Shown piece by piece: positions 1 through 7,955 of a stretch of 31,229 nt of DNA. Source of the stretch: an uncultured Bacteroidaceae bacterium (lineage in GTDB: Bacteria > Bacteroidota > Bacteroidia > Bacteroidales > Bacteroidaceae); the NCBI GenBank assembly GCA_904501775.1, contig CAJGCJ010000006.1:1-31229 (forward strand). The letters are read 5' to 3'. Numbering within the stretch: position 1 is the stretch's first letter; each line of letters opens with the position of its first letter. The position numbers and the translations under genes were made by a program. The notes beneath the pieces were generated by a model. The model saw only the letters and a list, made by a program, of their open reading frames with translations, was not told the origin of the DNA and did no database searches.

Positions 1-1
1 A

Positions 2-298
2 ATAAAGATTGGTTTAAAGGAGGCAATTTCTGCAAGTGAAACTATATTCAGCGAAACAGCCTATAATAATGCTTGTTTGTATGTACCTGTTGGTAGTAAG
101 GATTCTTACGCTAAGACATCGCCTTGGAGCTATTTTGATATCAAGGAGATGGACTTTACCGGTATTGAGAATGTGCTTGACGATATAAAAGGCGAGAATG
201 GAAATACAAAAACTATTTACAACCTCAATGGCTGCGCAGTTGAAAATTCCACAAAAGGCATTTACATCATCAATGGCAAAAAGGTGCTTGTAAAGTAA
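2..298 (+). CDS. C-terminal fragment of a BspA-like (LRR_5) secreted/surface protein
   Basis: The reading frame is open from the window edge to the TAA at 296-298, so the gene is cut off at its 5' end; an internal ATG at 77 is not the real start. The visible ~98 residues begin with the end of a leucine-rich BspA-type repeat: a 'LYVPVGSKDSYAKTSPW' segment followed by 'YFDIKEMDF', the usual last strand of such repeats. After a short linker comes a tail reading 'IYNLNGCAV...GIYIINGKKVLVK'. That tail resembles the C-terminal domain carried by many Bacteroidales secreted proteins ('YNLxGxxV...KGIYIxxGKKxxxK'). BspA-like proteins are exported and often bind host or matrix proteins; that role is inferred from the family. 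A strong hairpin terminator follows 17 bases after the stop. Confidence 0.75.
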   Translation: MKIGLKEAISASETIFSETAYNNACLYVPVGSKDSYAKTSPWSYFDIKEMDFTGIENVLDDIKGENGNTKTIYNLNGCAVENSTKGIYIINGKKVLVK

Positions 299-314
299 TT
301 GATCTATATTTCAT

Positions 315-350
315 AATATTGTTCCCTGCGCCTGCGTGGGGAACAATATT
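315..350 (+). terminator. Rho-independent terminator after the BspA-like gene
   Basis: A perfect 12-bp inverted repeat (315-326 with 339-350) encloses a 12-nt loop and is followed by a short T run at 351-354. It sits 17 bases after the stop of the truncated gene, as expected for its terminator. Confidence 0.75.
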
Positions 351-423
351 TTTTGAAACAAGCATCATTTGAAATAAAAGGCGAGAAACAATTCAACAAA
401 GAGGGCGTTGTAGAGTTCTGCGC

Positions 424-513
424 ATGCCTTCATCATCAAGGGCCTATCCGTTAGCACCGGAGAAGAAAGCAGAATTTTACAGAACCATGTTGACTGATGA
501 AAGAATCCTATAA
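424..513 (+). other. Gene-poor stretch 299-610 with a 29-codon ORF of unknown status
   Basis: Apart from two hairpins, the 312 bases between the BspA-like gene and lpxB contain no convincing gene. The only notable item is a 29-codon ATG ORF (424-513) whose product (MPSSSRAYPLAPEKKAEFYR...) is hydrophilic and protein-like in composition. The frame just before the ATG is closed by TAG at 409-411. It could be a decayed remnant of a longer gene or chance; no promoter or family was recognised. Confidence 0.15.
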
Positions 514-550
514 TCTATTCTCTAATAGAAAATCTGTTTCATATATACAA

Positions 551-588
551 AGAGAGGGCGACCCAAAAGTAAAAGGGTCGCCCTCTCT
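551..588 (-). terminator. Terminator hairpin downstream of surE-lpxB
   Basis: A perfect 14-bp stem (551-564 with 575-588) with a 10-nt loop lies 22 bases beyond the lpxB stop. Read on the minus strand it is followed by TTGTATATAT, a weak U-rich tract. It may also act on leftover transcription coming from the plus strand. Confidence 0.7.
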
Positions 589-610
589 TAGTATCGTTGC
601 ATCACTGGCA

Positions 611-1744
611 CTATCTCTTCTTCAACAATTTGACCATAATTGATGCCGCATGCTCCGAAGCACCGGCCTCGCCCAATATCTCTATCATGCGGTCATAGCC
701 TTTCAGCATTCCGACACGTTCCTTTGTATCGCCGAGCAGTTTACCAACCTCGAGCTTTAAATTATCGATGTTCATGTCGGCTGCGACCAACTCACACACA
801 ACCTCGCAACCCGATATAAGGTTAACCAGCGAGACATATTTCACCTTCAGGAAATGTTTCTTAAGCCAAGAGTAGAGCTTTGGCATGGGTGTTGCATAGC
901 AGACAACCTGAGGCACGCGGAAGAGTGCGGTCTCGAGCGTAGCTGTTCCCGATGTAACCAGCGCCGCATGCGAGTGTTTGAGCAAACGGTATGTGTTACC
1001 ATAGACGATGCGTGCGCCTTTAGACAAGAAGGGAGCATAGAACTCCTGTTCTATTCCCGGTGCAGCGGCTATTACCGGTTGGTAGTCGGGATAGGCTTTC
1101 ATGGCCTGAAGCATCATCTGCAGATTACTCTCAATCTCTTGCTTGCGGCTTCCTGCCAACAATGCCACAACGGGTTTGTCGGGCAATGAGAATGATTCAA
1201 GGAACGACTCACGGCTCTCATTGTCGTTTTTAAGGAAAGCATCCACCGCATCCACACAGGGATTGCCGATATAATGTATCTTATAGTTGTGTCCTGCAAA
1301 GAAATCCACCTCAAAGGGCAATATCGAGAAGAGTTCATCGACATCGCGTTTTATATTTTTTATACGATGTTCTTTCCATGCCCAAATCTTTGGAGAGATA
1401 TAATAATATACGGGAATTGAGGTATTCTTGCGTACATACTGTGCAATAGAGAGGTTAAAGCCCGGATAATCCACAAGTATAAGAACATCGGGGTTCCACT
1501 CTACAATATCCTTTTTGCAGCGGCTCATATTACTGAAGATTGTGCGCAGATGAAGCAGCACGGGAACAAAGCCCATATATGCAAGCTCGCGATAATGCTT
1601 GACACGTTCACCTCCGACAGCCGACATCAAATCGCCACCGAAGAAACGGAACTGCGCCTCGGGATCGGTAGCTTTAAGAGCTTTCATCAGATTAGAGGCA
1701 TGCAGATCGCCCGATGCCTCGCCTACTATAAGATAATATTTCAT
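611..1744 (-). CDS. lpxB: Lipid-A-disaccharide synthase LpxB
   Basis: LpxB is the GT19 glycosyltransferase that joins UDP-2,3-diacylglucosamine to 2,3-diacylglucosamine-1-phosphate (lipid X) to form the lipid A disaccharide, at the inner face of the cytoplasmic membrane. The 377 residues match the usual family length. The N-terminus carries the family hallmark 'YYLIVGEASGDLHASNL' (residues 3-19). Further on are 'LVDYPGFNL' (about 91-99), 'PVVALLAGSRKQEI' at the start of the C-terminal nucleotide-binding half, and 'TSGTATLETALFRVPQVVCY' in the UDP-sugar site. The start is ATG at 1742-1744, overlapping the surE TGA as ATGA, so the two genes are probably translationally coupled. The stop is TAG. 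surE-lpxB pairing is, from memory, common in Bacteroidales. Confidence 0.96.
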   Translation of the reverse strand: MKYYLIVGEASGDLHASNLMKALKATDPEAQFRFFGGDLMSAVGGERVKHYRELAYMGFVPVLLHLRTIFSNMSRCKKDIVEWNPDVLILVDYPGFNLSIAQYVRKNTSIPVYYYISPKIWAWKEHRIKNIKRDVDELFSILPFEVDFFAGHNYKIHYIGNPCVDAVDAFLKNDNESRESFLESFSLPDKPVVALLAGSRKQEIESNLQMMLQAMKAYPDYQPVIAAAPGIEQEFYAPFLSKGARIVYGNTYRLLKHSHAALVTSGTATLETALFRVPQVVCYATPMPKLYSWLKKHFLKVKYVSLVNLISGCEVVCELVAADMNIDNLKLEVGKLLGDTKERVGMLKGYDRMIEILGEAGASEHAASIMVKLLKKR

Positions 1745-2505
1745 AAATTCCAGTTTTTCAACTCTTCGAGCAAAGAGTAATCGGTAAAATCAATTTTTGT
1801 GGGGGTGATGGTAACGTAGTTATTGTCAAGAGCTACTCTGTCACAGTCGGCATCACTATCCTTACATTGGAAACTGCCCGTCAGCCAATACCAGTCGCTT
1901 CCATTGGGATGTTTAAGGGGTGCCCACTCGTTAATCCATTGTCCGCAGGCCTGACGGCACACCTTCACACCGGCATAGCTTTGTGAATCGGGAAAATTGA
2001 CATTAAGGCAACTTCCAATGGGCAAAGAGTTCTTAAGCACCTGTGCCACTATATTGCGTATAACGGGAAGCGTGGCCGAAAAATCGGCATCTGCATCGTG
2101 CGAGCACAGTGAAAAGGCTACAGAAGGGACCTCTTTCATACACCCCTCAATAACCACTCCCATAGTACCTGAATAATGCGCATTCACGGCCGAGTTGTCA
2201 CCATGATTGATGCCACCTACCACCATAGAGGGTCTTCTATCGAGTACCGATTCGAATGCGACCTTGACACAATCACATGGAGTTCCTGTACATGCATACA
2301 CCTTCAGACCCGGCTCTTCGTTCACTTTCCACACCTTTATCGGAACTTCGCTTGTAATGGCGCATCCCTTGCCGGAACGTCCCGTATGAGGAGCTACTGC
2401 TACAACATCGCCAAACTCCATCAACACACGTATAAGTTCATTAATACCCTTAGCCTGATAGCCGTCGTCATTAGAAACCAATATAAGCGGTCTTTCGTTA
2501 TTCAT
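1741..2505 (-). CDS. surE: 5'/3'-nucleotidase SurE (survival protein E)
   Basis: SurE is a divalent-metal-dependent phosphatase acting on nucleoside 5'- and 3'-monophosphates in the cytoplasm. The N-terminal 'LILVSNDDGYQAKGI' holds the paired aspartates that bind metal. 'HTGRSGKGCAIT' (around 40-52) and 'VVGGINHGDNSAVNAHYSGTMG' (around 95-115; the Asn and Ser coordinate metal and phosphate) complete the active site. I chose the ATG at 2503-2505, which gives 254 residues and the normal N-terminus. An in-frame upstream ATG at 2554-2556 would add 17 residues with no family support. The gene overlaps lpxB by 4 bp. A TATATTCG sequence just upstream on the minus strand weakly resembles a -7 element, but no -33 was found. 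Confidence 0.95.
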   Translation of the reverse strand: MNNERPLILVSNDDGYQAKGINELIRVLMEFGDVVAVAPHTGRSGKGCAITSEVPIKVWKVNEEPGLKVYACTGTPCDCVKVAFESVLDRRPSMVVGGINHGDNSAVNAHYSGTMGVVIEGCMKEVPSVAFSLCSHDADADFSATLPVIRNIVAQVLKNSLPIGSCLNVNFPDSQSYAGVKVCRQACGQWINEWAPLKHPNGSDWYWLTGSFQCKDSDADCDRVALDNNYVTITPTKIDFTDYSLLEELKNWNL

Positions 2506-2603
2506 CTTGTCTTGATTTATTTTGTGCGAATATACAAAAAAAGTTCCACCGCACATCGCTGCACAAGAAACATTAACCTACAAAACTTATTCCGGCTGCA
2601 TAA

Positions 2604-2635
2604 TTTGTAAAATAGATACTTATTTTATACATTTA
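2604..2635 (+). promoter_or_regulatory. Bacteroidota-type promoter of the GH84 gene
   Basis: TTTG at 2604-2607 is followed after exactly 20 bases by TACATTTA at 2628-2635. This matches the Bacteroidota housekeeping pattern TTTG-N19-21-TAnnTTTG at 11 of 12 positions when the two free bases are counted (last G is A). It predicts an untranslated leader of about 40 nt before the ATG at 2682. Confidence 0.6.
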
Positions 2636-2681
2636 CAACAATTTTAACAACAATGACCACACGGGTAAAAACAGAGTTATC

Positions 2682-5351
2682 ATGCAACATATCAGAAGAG
2701 GCATAAGTTACATAGCAGCTGCTTTCATAGCACTGTTTTCAATAGAGGGAAGCGCACAAACAACAATAAATCCATTGCCGCAGCATATCGAGTGGAACGA
2801 AACAAAAGCGTTTGACAAGGGTACTGCATTCAAACTGCAAGGTGAAAAGAGCGCAGACAAGGATGCTGTAAGAGTGTTCAAGGAGAATTTCACTATCGAC
2901 AACAAAGGTTTCAAAGTAATAATGGGCGAGAGGGGCGACAAAAGCGTATCAAAATATAAGAATCTCATACCCCAAAAGAGCGAGGGATACTATCTGTCGA
3001 TAAGCGACAGCGAAGTGGTGATAGCCGGCAACGACGAGCGTGGAACATACTACGGCGTACAAACTTTCTTGCAAATAGCATCGCAACCACAGGTAATGGG
3101 TGTTACAATAACCGACTATCCCGATGTAAGCGAGCGCGGACTGGTTGAAGGTTACTATGGCAACCCGTACAGCGAGAGCGACCGTATGAATCTGTTCGAG
3201 TTTTTTGGCAGACAAAAGATGAACACATATATCTACGGCCCTAAAGACGATGTATATCACAAGCAGCTGTGGCGCGAGCCCTATCCCGAGGAGCAGAGCA
3301 AGAAAATTGCAGAGTATGCAGCTGCTGCCAAAGCCAACAAGGTAGATTTCGTATGGGCAATACACCCGGGCGTAGATATCAGATGGAACCGTGAAGACAG
3401 CATAAACATTGTCAACAAGCTCAAGATGATGTACGACCTTGGAATACGCACATTCGCCGTATTCTTCGACGACATCTGGGGCGAGGGCACAAGAGCCGAG
3501 AAACAGGCCGGCTTAATGAACTACATCGTATCGGAACTCAACAGTTCATACAAGGATGTCAACCCGCTGATAATATGCCCCACACAATACAACAAGGGAT
3601 GGTCGAGCGGCGATTATCTTAACATCCTTGGCACAAGGATGGACAAGAGTGTCCGTATAATGTGGACAGGAAACAGCGTGGTCGACATGATTGAAATGAA
3701 TGACATGCAGTGGATAAACAATCAAATAAAGCGCAAGGCCTACATCTGGCTCAACTATCCGGTAACCGACTACTGTATAAACCGCCTGCTGATGGGCCCC
3801 ACATGGGGTAACGGCTCAGATATAGCCGAGTCATTGGGCGGATTCACATCAAACCCCATGGAGTACGCCATGGCATCGAAACTCTCGCTATACAGCATTG
3901 GCGACTACTGCTGGAACATGGCACAATATGATGCACAGGCTTCGTGGGAGAGCGCGATAAACTATCTTATGCCCAAGAACAGAGAGGCATTCCGTTTCTT
4001 CTGCGAAAACAACGTCGACCTTGGCTCAACCGTACACGGCCTGCGCCGCACCGGTGAGTCGCCACAATTCGTTGAAGTTAAAAAGGAGTTCGACTCCCTG
4101 ATTGCCAATAACGATACAGCCGCAGCAGTAAGAAGAATGAAGGGTCACATGGAGAAATTCATAACCGTTTCAACCCTCCTGCTATCGTGCAATGAGGCAC
4201 CGGAACTTGTAGATGAGATAAAGCCTTGGCTGAAGAGCATGCAGTTGACAGGAGAAAGAGGCGTAAGAATTATGGATATGTATACAGCCCTGCAACAGAA
4301 CAATCCGCAAGATTTCGTAGAGAATTACCTACAGCACCAAGCAATACTTGGGGAGCAGGAAGCACTCCGTTCGCGCGATTTCGAAGGCTCACTCAAATGG
4401 GCAAAGCCCGAAGTGGCAATGGTACACGTAACCCCATTCCTAAAGAGTTCGCTTGCGTCACTCATAACACTCTACAAAAGCAGATACAGCTATCGCAACG
4501 AGATATTCCCTGCACAAGAAGTAGAGAACGGAACATATTTCATAAAATACGACAACAAGTATCTCACAAACGAGACCCCCAACGTTGCACGCAGCATGCC
4601 CAAGTTTGTAGAGAGTCGCGACGATATACGTCCACAGCGTCAGGAGTGGCATATATCGCTCGACCCCGAAAGCGGACGATACAGGATTATAAATGCCGAG
4701 GACAGCCGCTACCTGAACGAACTGGGACGTTTCAGTGCCGGCGACAGCAACCCCTACGATGCAGCATGGCACACATTCTACATAATACGCCTTGCCAATG
4801 GCAAATACAGCATACAGAATGCAGGAAACGCAGGCAACAGAGTATGGAGCGTTGAAGATGCACATATCAGACAGAGCGACAGCAATACACCCGAGCCCCA
4901 GCATTTCATATTCGACCTTGTACCCACAACAGGCAACAGCGAAGGCACACACCTGTTCGACGACAATGGCGTATACTACATAAAATCCGGCGAGAAGTAT
5001 CTTACAAACACCAATGCCGGCGGCGTAGGCTACACACCCATATTTGAAGCATGCGGGCAGCCTACCGAGAAACACGAATGGGTAATAACTGCCGACTGCG
5101 ACGGAAAGGGATTCTACAGAATAACCAGCAAAGCCGACGGAAGATACTTGAACGAATATGCCGACTTTGGTACAAACCCCTATGCACCCGACTGGAACAC
5201 TTATCTGATACTTGTCAAGGACAATAAATATTCGATACAGACTACACAGAACTCCGGAATACACTTTTGGAACATAAATACCGACAGGCTGTCACAGGAC
5301 AAGAACATTACCCGTTCACAAAGCTACGTGATAGAGATAATAAAAAAATAG
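2682..5351 (+). CDS. GH84 beta-N-acetylglucosaminidase (O-GlcNAcase/hyaluronidase-like) with duplicated C-terminal module
   Basis: This is a secreted glycoside hydrolase family 84 enzyme, which removes terminal beta-GlcNAc from glycans or O-GlcNAc-proteins by substrate-assisted catalysis. A signal peptide covers residues 1-25 (cleavage after SIEGSA). Residues about 27-145 form the N-terminal domain ('INPLPQHIEW'). The catalytic barrel begins near 'VSERGLVEGYYGNPYS' and holds the catalytic aspartate pair in 'FAVFFDDIWGEG' at Asp263-Asp264; 'GPKDDVYH' and 'WLNYPVTDYC' are also typical. A helical region follows. The last ~270 residues contain two copies of a ~130-residue module, starting near 617 ('GTYFIKYDNKYLTN') and 763 ('GVYYIKSGEKYLTN'). 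Each shares 'RYLNE', 'WxTxxI' and 'YSIQ' motifs and resembles a ricin/beta-trefoil-like fold. It is monocistronic with its own promoter. The natural substrate (mucin, hyaluronan or other) is not visible. Confidence 0.9.
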   Translation: MQHIRRGISYIAAAFIALFSIEGSAQTTINPLPQHIEWNETKAFDKGTAFKLQGEKSADKDAVRVFKENFTIDNKGFKVIMGERGDKSVSKYKNLIPQKSEGYYLSISDSEVVIAGNDERGTYYGVQTFLQIASQPQVMGVTITDYPDVSERGLVEGYYGNPYSESDRMNLFEFFGRQKMNTYIYGPKDDVYHKQLWREPYPEEQSKKIAEYAAAAKANKVDFVWAIHPGVDIRWNREDSINIVNKLKMMYDLGIRTFAVFFDDIWGEGTRAEKQAGLMNYIVSELNSSYKDVNPLIICPTQYNKGWSSGDYLNILGTRMDKSVRIMWTGNSVVDMIEMNDMQWINNQIKRKAYIWLNYPVTDYCINRLLMGPTWGNGSDIAESLGGFTSNPMEYAMASKLSLYSIGDYCWNMAQYDAQASWESAINYLMPKNREAFRFFCENNVDLGSTVHGLRRTGESPQFVEVKKEFDSLIANNDTAAAVRRMKGHMEKFITVSTLLLSCNEAPELVDEIKPWLKSMQLTGERGVRIMDMYTALQQNNPQDFVENYLQHQAILGEQEALRSRDFEGSLKWAKPEVAMVHVTPFLKSSLASLITLYKSRYSYRNEIFPAQEVENGTYFIKYDNKYLTNETPNVARSMPKFVESRDDIRPQRQEWHISLDPESGRYRIINAEDSRYLNELGRFSAGDSNPYDAAWHTFYIIRLANGKYSIQNAGNAGNRVWSVEDAHIRQSDSNTPEPQHFIFDLVPTTGNSEGTHLFDDNGVYYIKSGEKYLTNTNAGGVGYTPIFEACGQPTEKHEWVITADCDGKGFYRITSKADGRYLNEYADFGTNPYAPDWNTYLILVKDNKYSIQTTQNSGIHFWNINTDRLSQDKNITRSQSYVIEIIKK

Positions 5352-5430
5352 GACAAATACCTTTGTTAAAAGTTTTAAAAAAACGCCGTCAGGCTGTCGA
5401 TAAACTGTTCATAAGTATATATAAAATAAG

Positions 5431-5449
5431 AAAACAGTATCTGTTTTTT
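5431..5449 (+). terminator. Short inverted repeat with T tract after the GH84 gene
   Basis: AAAACAG and CTGTTTT form a 7-bp stem around a TAT loop and run into further Ts (5441-5450). It is short and AT-rich, so it may be a weak terminator for GH84. It also lies directly upstream of the parA -7 element, so an operator role is possible. Confidence 0.35.
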
Positions 5450-5452
5450 TCG

Positions 5453-5460
5453 TAACTTTG
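5453..5460 (+). promoter_or_regulatory. -7 element of the parA operon promoter
   Basis: TAACTTTG is a full match to the Bacteroidota TAnnTTTG -7 consensus, about 75 bases before the parA ATG. No TTTG is present at the expected -33 spacing. Confidence 0.5.
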
Positions 5461-5535
5461 CAGCCAAATTGTCATATTGACAGAAAAGCCGACTAACAGG
5501 CCTATAAACAAAGTAACAAAAGAGAGAGACTATAT

Positions 5536-6297
5536 ATGGGAAAGATTATTGCACTCGCGAATCAGAAAGGTGGAGTAGGAAAAACAACAACAGCCATAAA
5601 CCTTGCTGCATCGCTTGCTACATTTGAGAAGAAAGTATTGGTTATAGACGCCGACCCGCAGGCAAATGCCTCATCGGGATTGGGCATAGACATACGCGAA
5701 ATAAACAGTTCTATATACGAATGTCTGATAAACAAGTCAACCCCGGCCGATGCTATATATAACACATGCATCGAGGGATTGGATATAATACCGTCACACA
5801 TAGACCTTGTAGGTGCCGAGATTGAGATGCTCGACCTGCCCAACCGCGAAAAGATTATGCGCGAGGCGCTCGCATCGGTAAAAGAGAAGTACGACTACAT
5901 ACTTATCGACTGTTCACCATCACTGGGATTGATAACAGTAAACTCACTCACCGCAGCCGACTCGGTGATAATCCCCGTACAATGCGAATATTTCGCACTT
6001 GAGGGAATAAGCAAACTGCTAAACACCATAAAAATAATAAAATCGAACCTGAATCCGTCACTCGACATCGAAGGATTCCTGCTCACAATGTTCAACTCGC
6101 GACTCCGCCTGAGCAATCAGGTATACAACGAGGTAAAAAAACACTTCCGCGAACTTGTATTCGACACAGTGATACTGCGCAACACACGTCTGGGCGAGGC
6201 TCCGAGCATGGGTATCCCCGTAATACTGTACGATGCCGAGTCGACAGGAGCAAAGAACTATCTTGCACTTGCACAAGAGATTATAAAACGAAACTAA
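5536..6297 (+). CDS. parA: Chromosome-partitioning ATPase ParA (Soj)
   Basis: ParA is a deviant-Walker ATPase that binds nucleoid DNA non-specifically when ATP-bound. With ParB it moves replication origins apart. The 253-residue length is typical of chromosomal Soj proteins, which lack the DNA-binding extension of plasmid ParA. Visible motifs are the deviant Walker A 'QKGGVGKTTTAINLA' (residues 9-23), Walker A' 'VLVIDADPQANASSGLG' and Walker B 'YILIDCSPSLGLITVNSL'. It is the first gene of a five-gene operon; parB begins 9 bases after its stop. No parS-like palindrome (TGTTTCACGTGAAACA type) was seen nearby. Confidence 0.96.
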   Translation: MGKIIALANQKGGVGKTTTAINLAASLATFEKKVLVIDADPQANASSGLGIDIREINSSIYECLINKSTPADAIYNTCIEGLDIIPSHIDLVGAEIEMLDLPNREKIMREALASVKEKYDYILIDCSPSLGLITVNSLTAADSVIIPVQCEYFALEGISKLLNTIKIIKSNLNPSLDIEGFLLTMFNSRLRLSNQVYNEVKKHFRELVFDTVILRNTRLGEAPSMGIPVILYDAESTGAKNYLALAQEIIKRN

Positions 6298-6306
6298 GAG
6301 ACAGAG

Positions 6307-7191
6307 ATGGCACCAAATAAGAAATTCACATTAGGACGTGGACTCGACGCACTTATATCAACCGATGCTGTACGCACATCGGGCTCGTCATCAATAGGCG
6401 AAATTGCAATAAGCAACATCGAGGCCAACCCTAACCAGCCCCGTAGGGAATTTGACGAAGAGGCACTCAAAGAGCTCGCAGACTCCATTGTCGAACTGGG
6501 CGTAATACAGCCTATCACCCTGCGAAAAATTGCAGAAGAGAGATACCAGATAATCGCAGGCGAAAGACGTTACAGAGCATCGCAGCTGGCAGGCAAGGAG
6601 ACCATCCCCGCCTACATACTTGATGCAAGCGACGAGAACACCATGGAGATGGCGCTCATAGAGAACATCCAGCGCGAGGACCTGAATGCAATGGAAATTG
6701 CCCTTGCCTATCAGCAGCTCATCGAGAAGCACAACCTGTCACAGGAGCAGCTCAGCAAGCGAGTGGGCAAAGGCAGAGCAACCATCGCCAACTTTCTGCG
6801 ACTGCTAAAGCTCCCTGCAGCCATACAGGTAGCCCTTAAAGAGAAAAAGATAGACATGGGACACGCACGAACCCTGCTGGCACTCGACAACCCTGCTGCA
6901 CAGATTGCGCTGTTCAACGAGATTCTTGAGAATGGCTATTCTGTACGCCAGATAGAGAACATCGTACGCGACACAAAGAGCAACACCCAAAACGGCAAAA
7001 AAGAGCAGGCAAAGGGCAACGAACATAACGGTGCAATGTTCCACCAGCTGAAGAAGCAACTTACCAAATTTTTCCAGACACCTGTACAGCTCACATGCAG
7101 CAACAAGGGCGCAGGCAAAATCAGCATAAAATTCAAGAACGAGGAGGAACTGGAGCGCATCATTGCCATCTTTGACAAACTAAACCAATAA
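6307..7191 (+). CDS. parB: Chromosome-partitioning protein ParB (Spo0J)
   Basis: ParB is the CTP-dependent clamp that loads at parS and spreads along DNA. It stimulates ParA and recruits SMC. The 294-residue protein starts with 'GRGLDALIS', the conserved N-terminal ParA-interacting segment. The ParB/Srx nucleotide-binding domain includes 'NPNQPRREFDEEALKELADS' and 'GERRYRASQLAG' (the GERR box binds CTP). 'MALIENIQREDLNAMEIA' is the C motif. The helix-turn-helix is in 'LSQEQLSKRVGKGRATIANFLRLL'. The C-terminal ~60 residues are the dimerisation region. It is operonic with parA, and its stop lies 3 bases before the next start. Confidence 0.96.
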   Translation: MAPNKKFTLGRGLDALISTDAVRTSGSSSIGEIAISNIEANPNQPRREFDEEALKELADSIVELGVIQPITLRKIAEERYQIIAGERRYRASQLAGKETIPAYILDASDENTMEMALIENIQREDLNAMEIALAYQQLIEKHNLSQEQLSKRVGKGRATIANFLRLLKLPAAIQVALKEKKIDMGHARTLLALDNPAAQIALFNEILENGYSVRQIENIVRDTKSNTQNGKKEQAKGNEHNGAMFHQLKKQLTKFFQTPVQLTCSNKGAGKISIKFKNEEELERIIAIFDKLNQ

Positions 7192-7194
7192 GAA

Positions 7195-7947
7195 ATGCGA
7201 CGTATAATACACATATTGGCAACAGTATGTGCTGTACTTGTGTGCAGCACAGCCAATGTACGCGCCGAACAGCCCGACGAGGTATTGGTAAACGGCAAAA
7301 GAACCACGATAGAGAGAGTACTTGCTAACGACTCTACGCATATTGACAACATATACAGCAGCACTCTGGGCACAGATACCGTTGCCACAGAGGAGAGCAT
7401 TGTTATCAACAGATTTGATGCAGCAGAACAGCAGGGCGAGATAAAGGCACGTTTCGTACCCGACCCGCAGAAGGCCACATGGCTGGCAGTGGTATTCCCC
7501 GGAGCCGGACAGATATACAACCGTAAATACTGGAAACTACCCATTGTATACGGAGGATTCATTGGCTGTCTATATGCTTTCAATTGGAACAGCCAGATGT
7601 ACAGCGACTACCGTCAGGCATTCCTTGATATAATGGATGCCGACCCCAACACCAAATCATACGAAGAATTTTTCCGCCCCGGATACGATTTCGAAGGCAA
7701 CAGAGAGTATATCGAGAATGTTTTCAAGAAGAGGAAGGACCGTTACCGCCGTTGGCGCGACCTTAGCGTCTTTGCCTTTATCGGAGTCTATGCCCTTTCT
7801 GTCATAGATGCATACGTAGATGCGCAACTCGCCAATTTCGACATTAGCGACAACATAAACCTCTCGATAAACCCGCAAATGATACAAAGTAGAGGCATAG
7901 GAGCAGAAGGAGGTTACTACGGATTTAACTGCAATATCACATTCTGA
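7195..7947 (+). CDS. DUF5683-family membrane protein
   Basis: This 250-residue protein belongs to a Bacteroidota family of unknown function (DUF5683). A signal peptide or N-terminal anchor covers about residues 1-25. The hallmark segment 'WLAVVFPGAGQIYNRKYWKLPIVYGG' (around residues 96-121) begins with a hydrophobic hairpin rich in Gly and Pro. A second membrane segment lies in 'FAFIGVYALSVIDAYVDAQL' (around 196-215). It ends with TGA. The position between parB and a lytic transglycosylase, 3 and 8 bases apart, suggests an envelope role co-expressed with chromosome segregation, but no biochemical function can be assigned. Confidence 0.88.
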   Translation: MRRIIHILATVCAVLVCSTANVRAEQPDEVLVNGKRTTIERVLANDSTHIDNIYSSTLGTDTVATEESIVINRFDAAEQQGEIKARFVPDPQKATWLAVVFPGAGQIYNRKYWKLPIVYGGFIGCLYAFNWNSQMYSDYRQAFLDIMDADPNTKSYEEFFRPGYDFEGNREYIENVFKKRKDRYRRWRDLSVFAFIGVYALSVIDAYVDAQLANFDISDNINLSINPQMIQSRGIGAEGGYYGFNCNITF

Positions 7948-7955
7948 CACGACAA

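Noticed and set aside
360..550. Remnant of a transposase or integrase upstream of lpxB
   Set aside because: Short open stretches occur in several frames, but no recognisable motif or inverted repeats of an insertion sequence could be found.
4458..5264. Long antisense ORF (268 codons, minus strand) and another plus-frame ORF at 4226-4855 within the GH84 gene
   Set aside because: Both lie fully inside a well-supported gene, have odd composition (Cys/Val- or Arg/Thr-rich) and match no family; they reflect codon bias of GH84.
5352..5535. parS centromere site near parA
   Set aside because: No TGTTTCACGTGAAACA-like palindrome is visible here, nor was a CACGTG core noticed elsewhere in the window.
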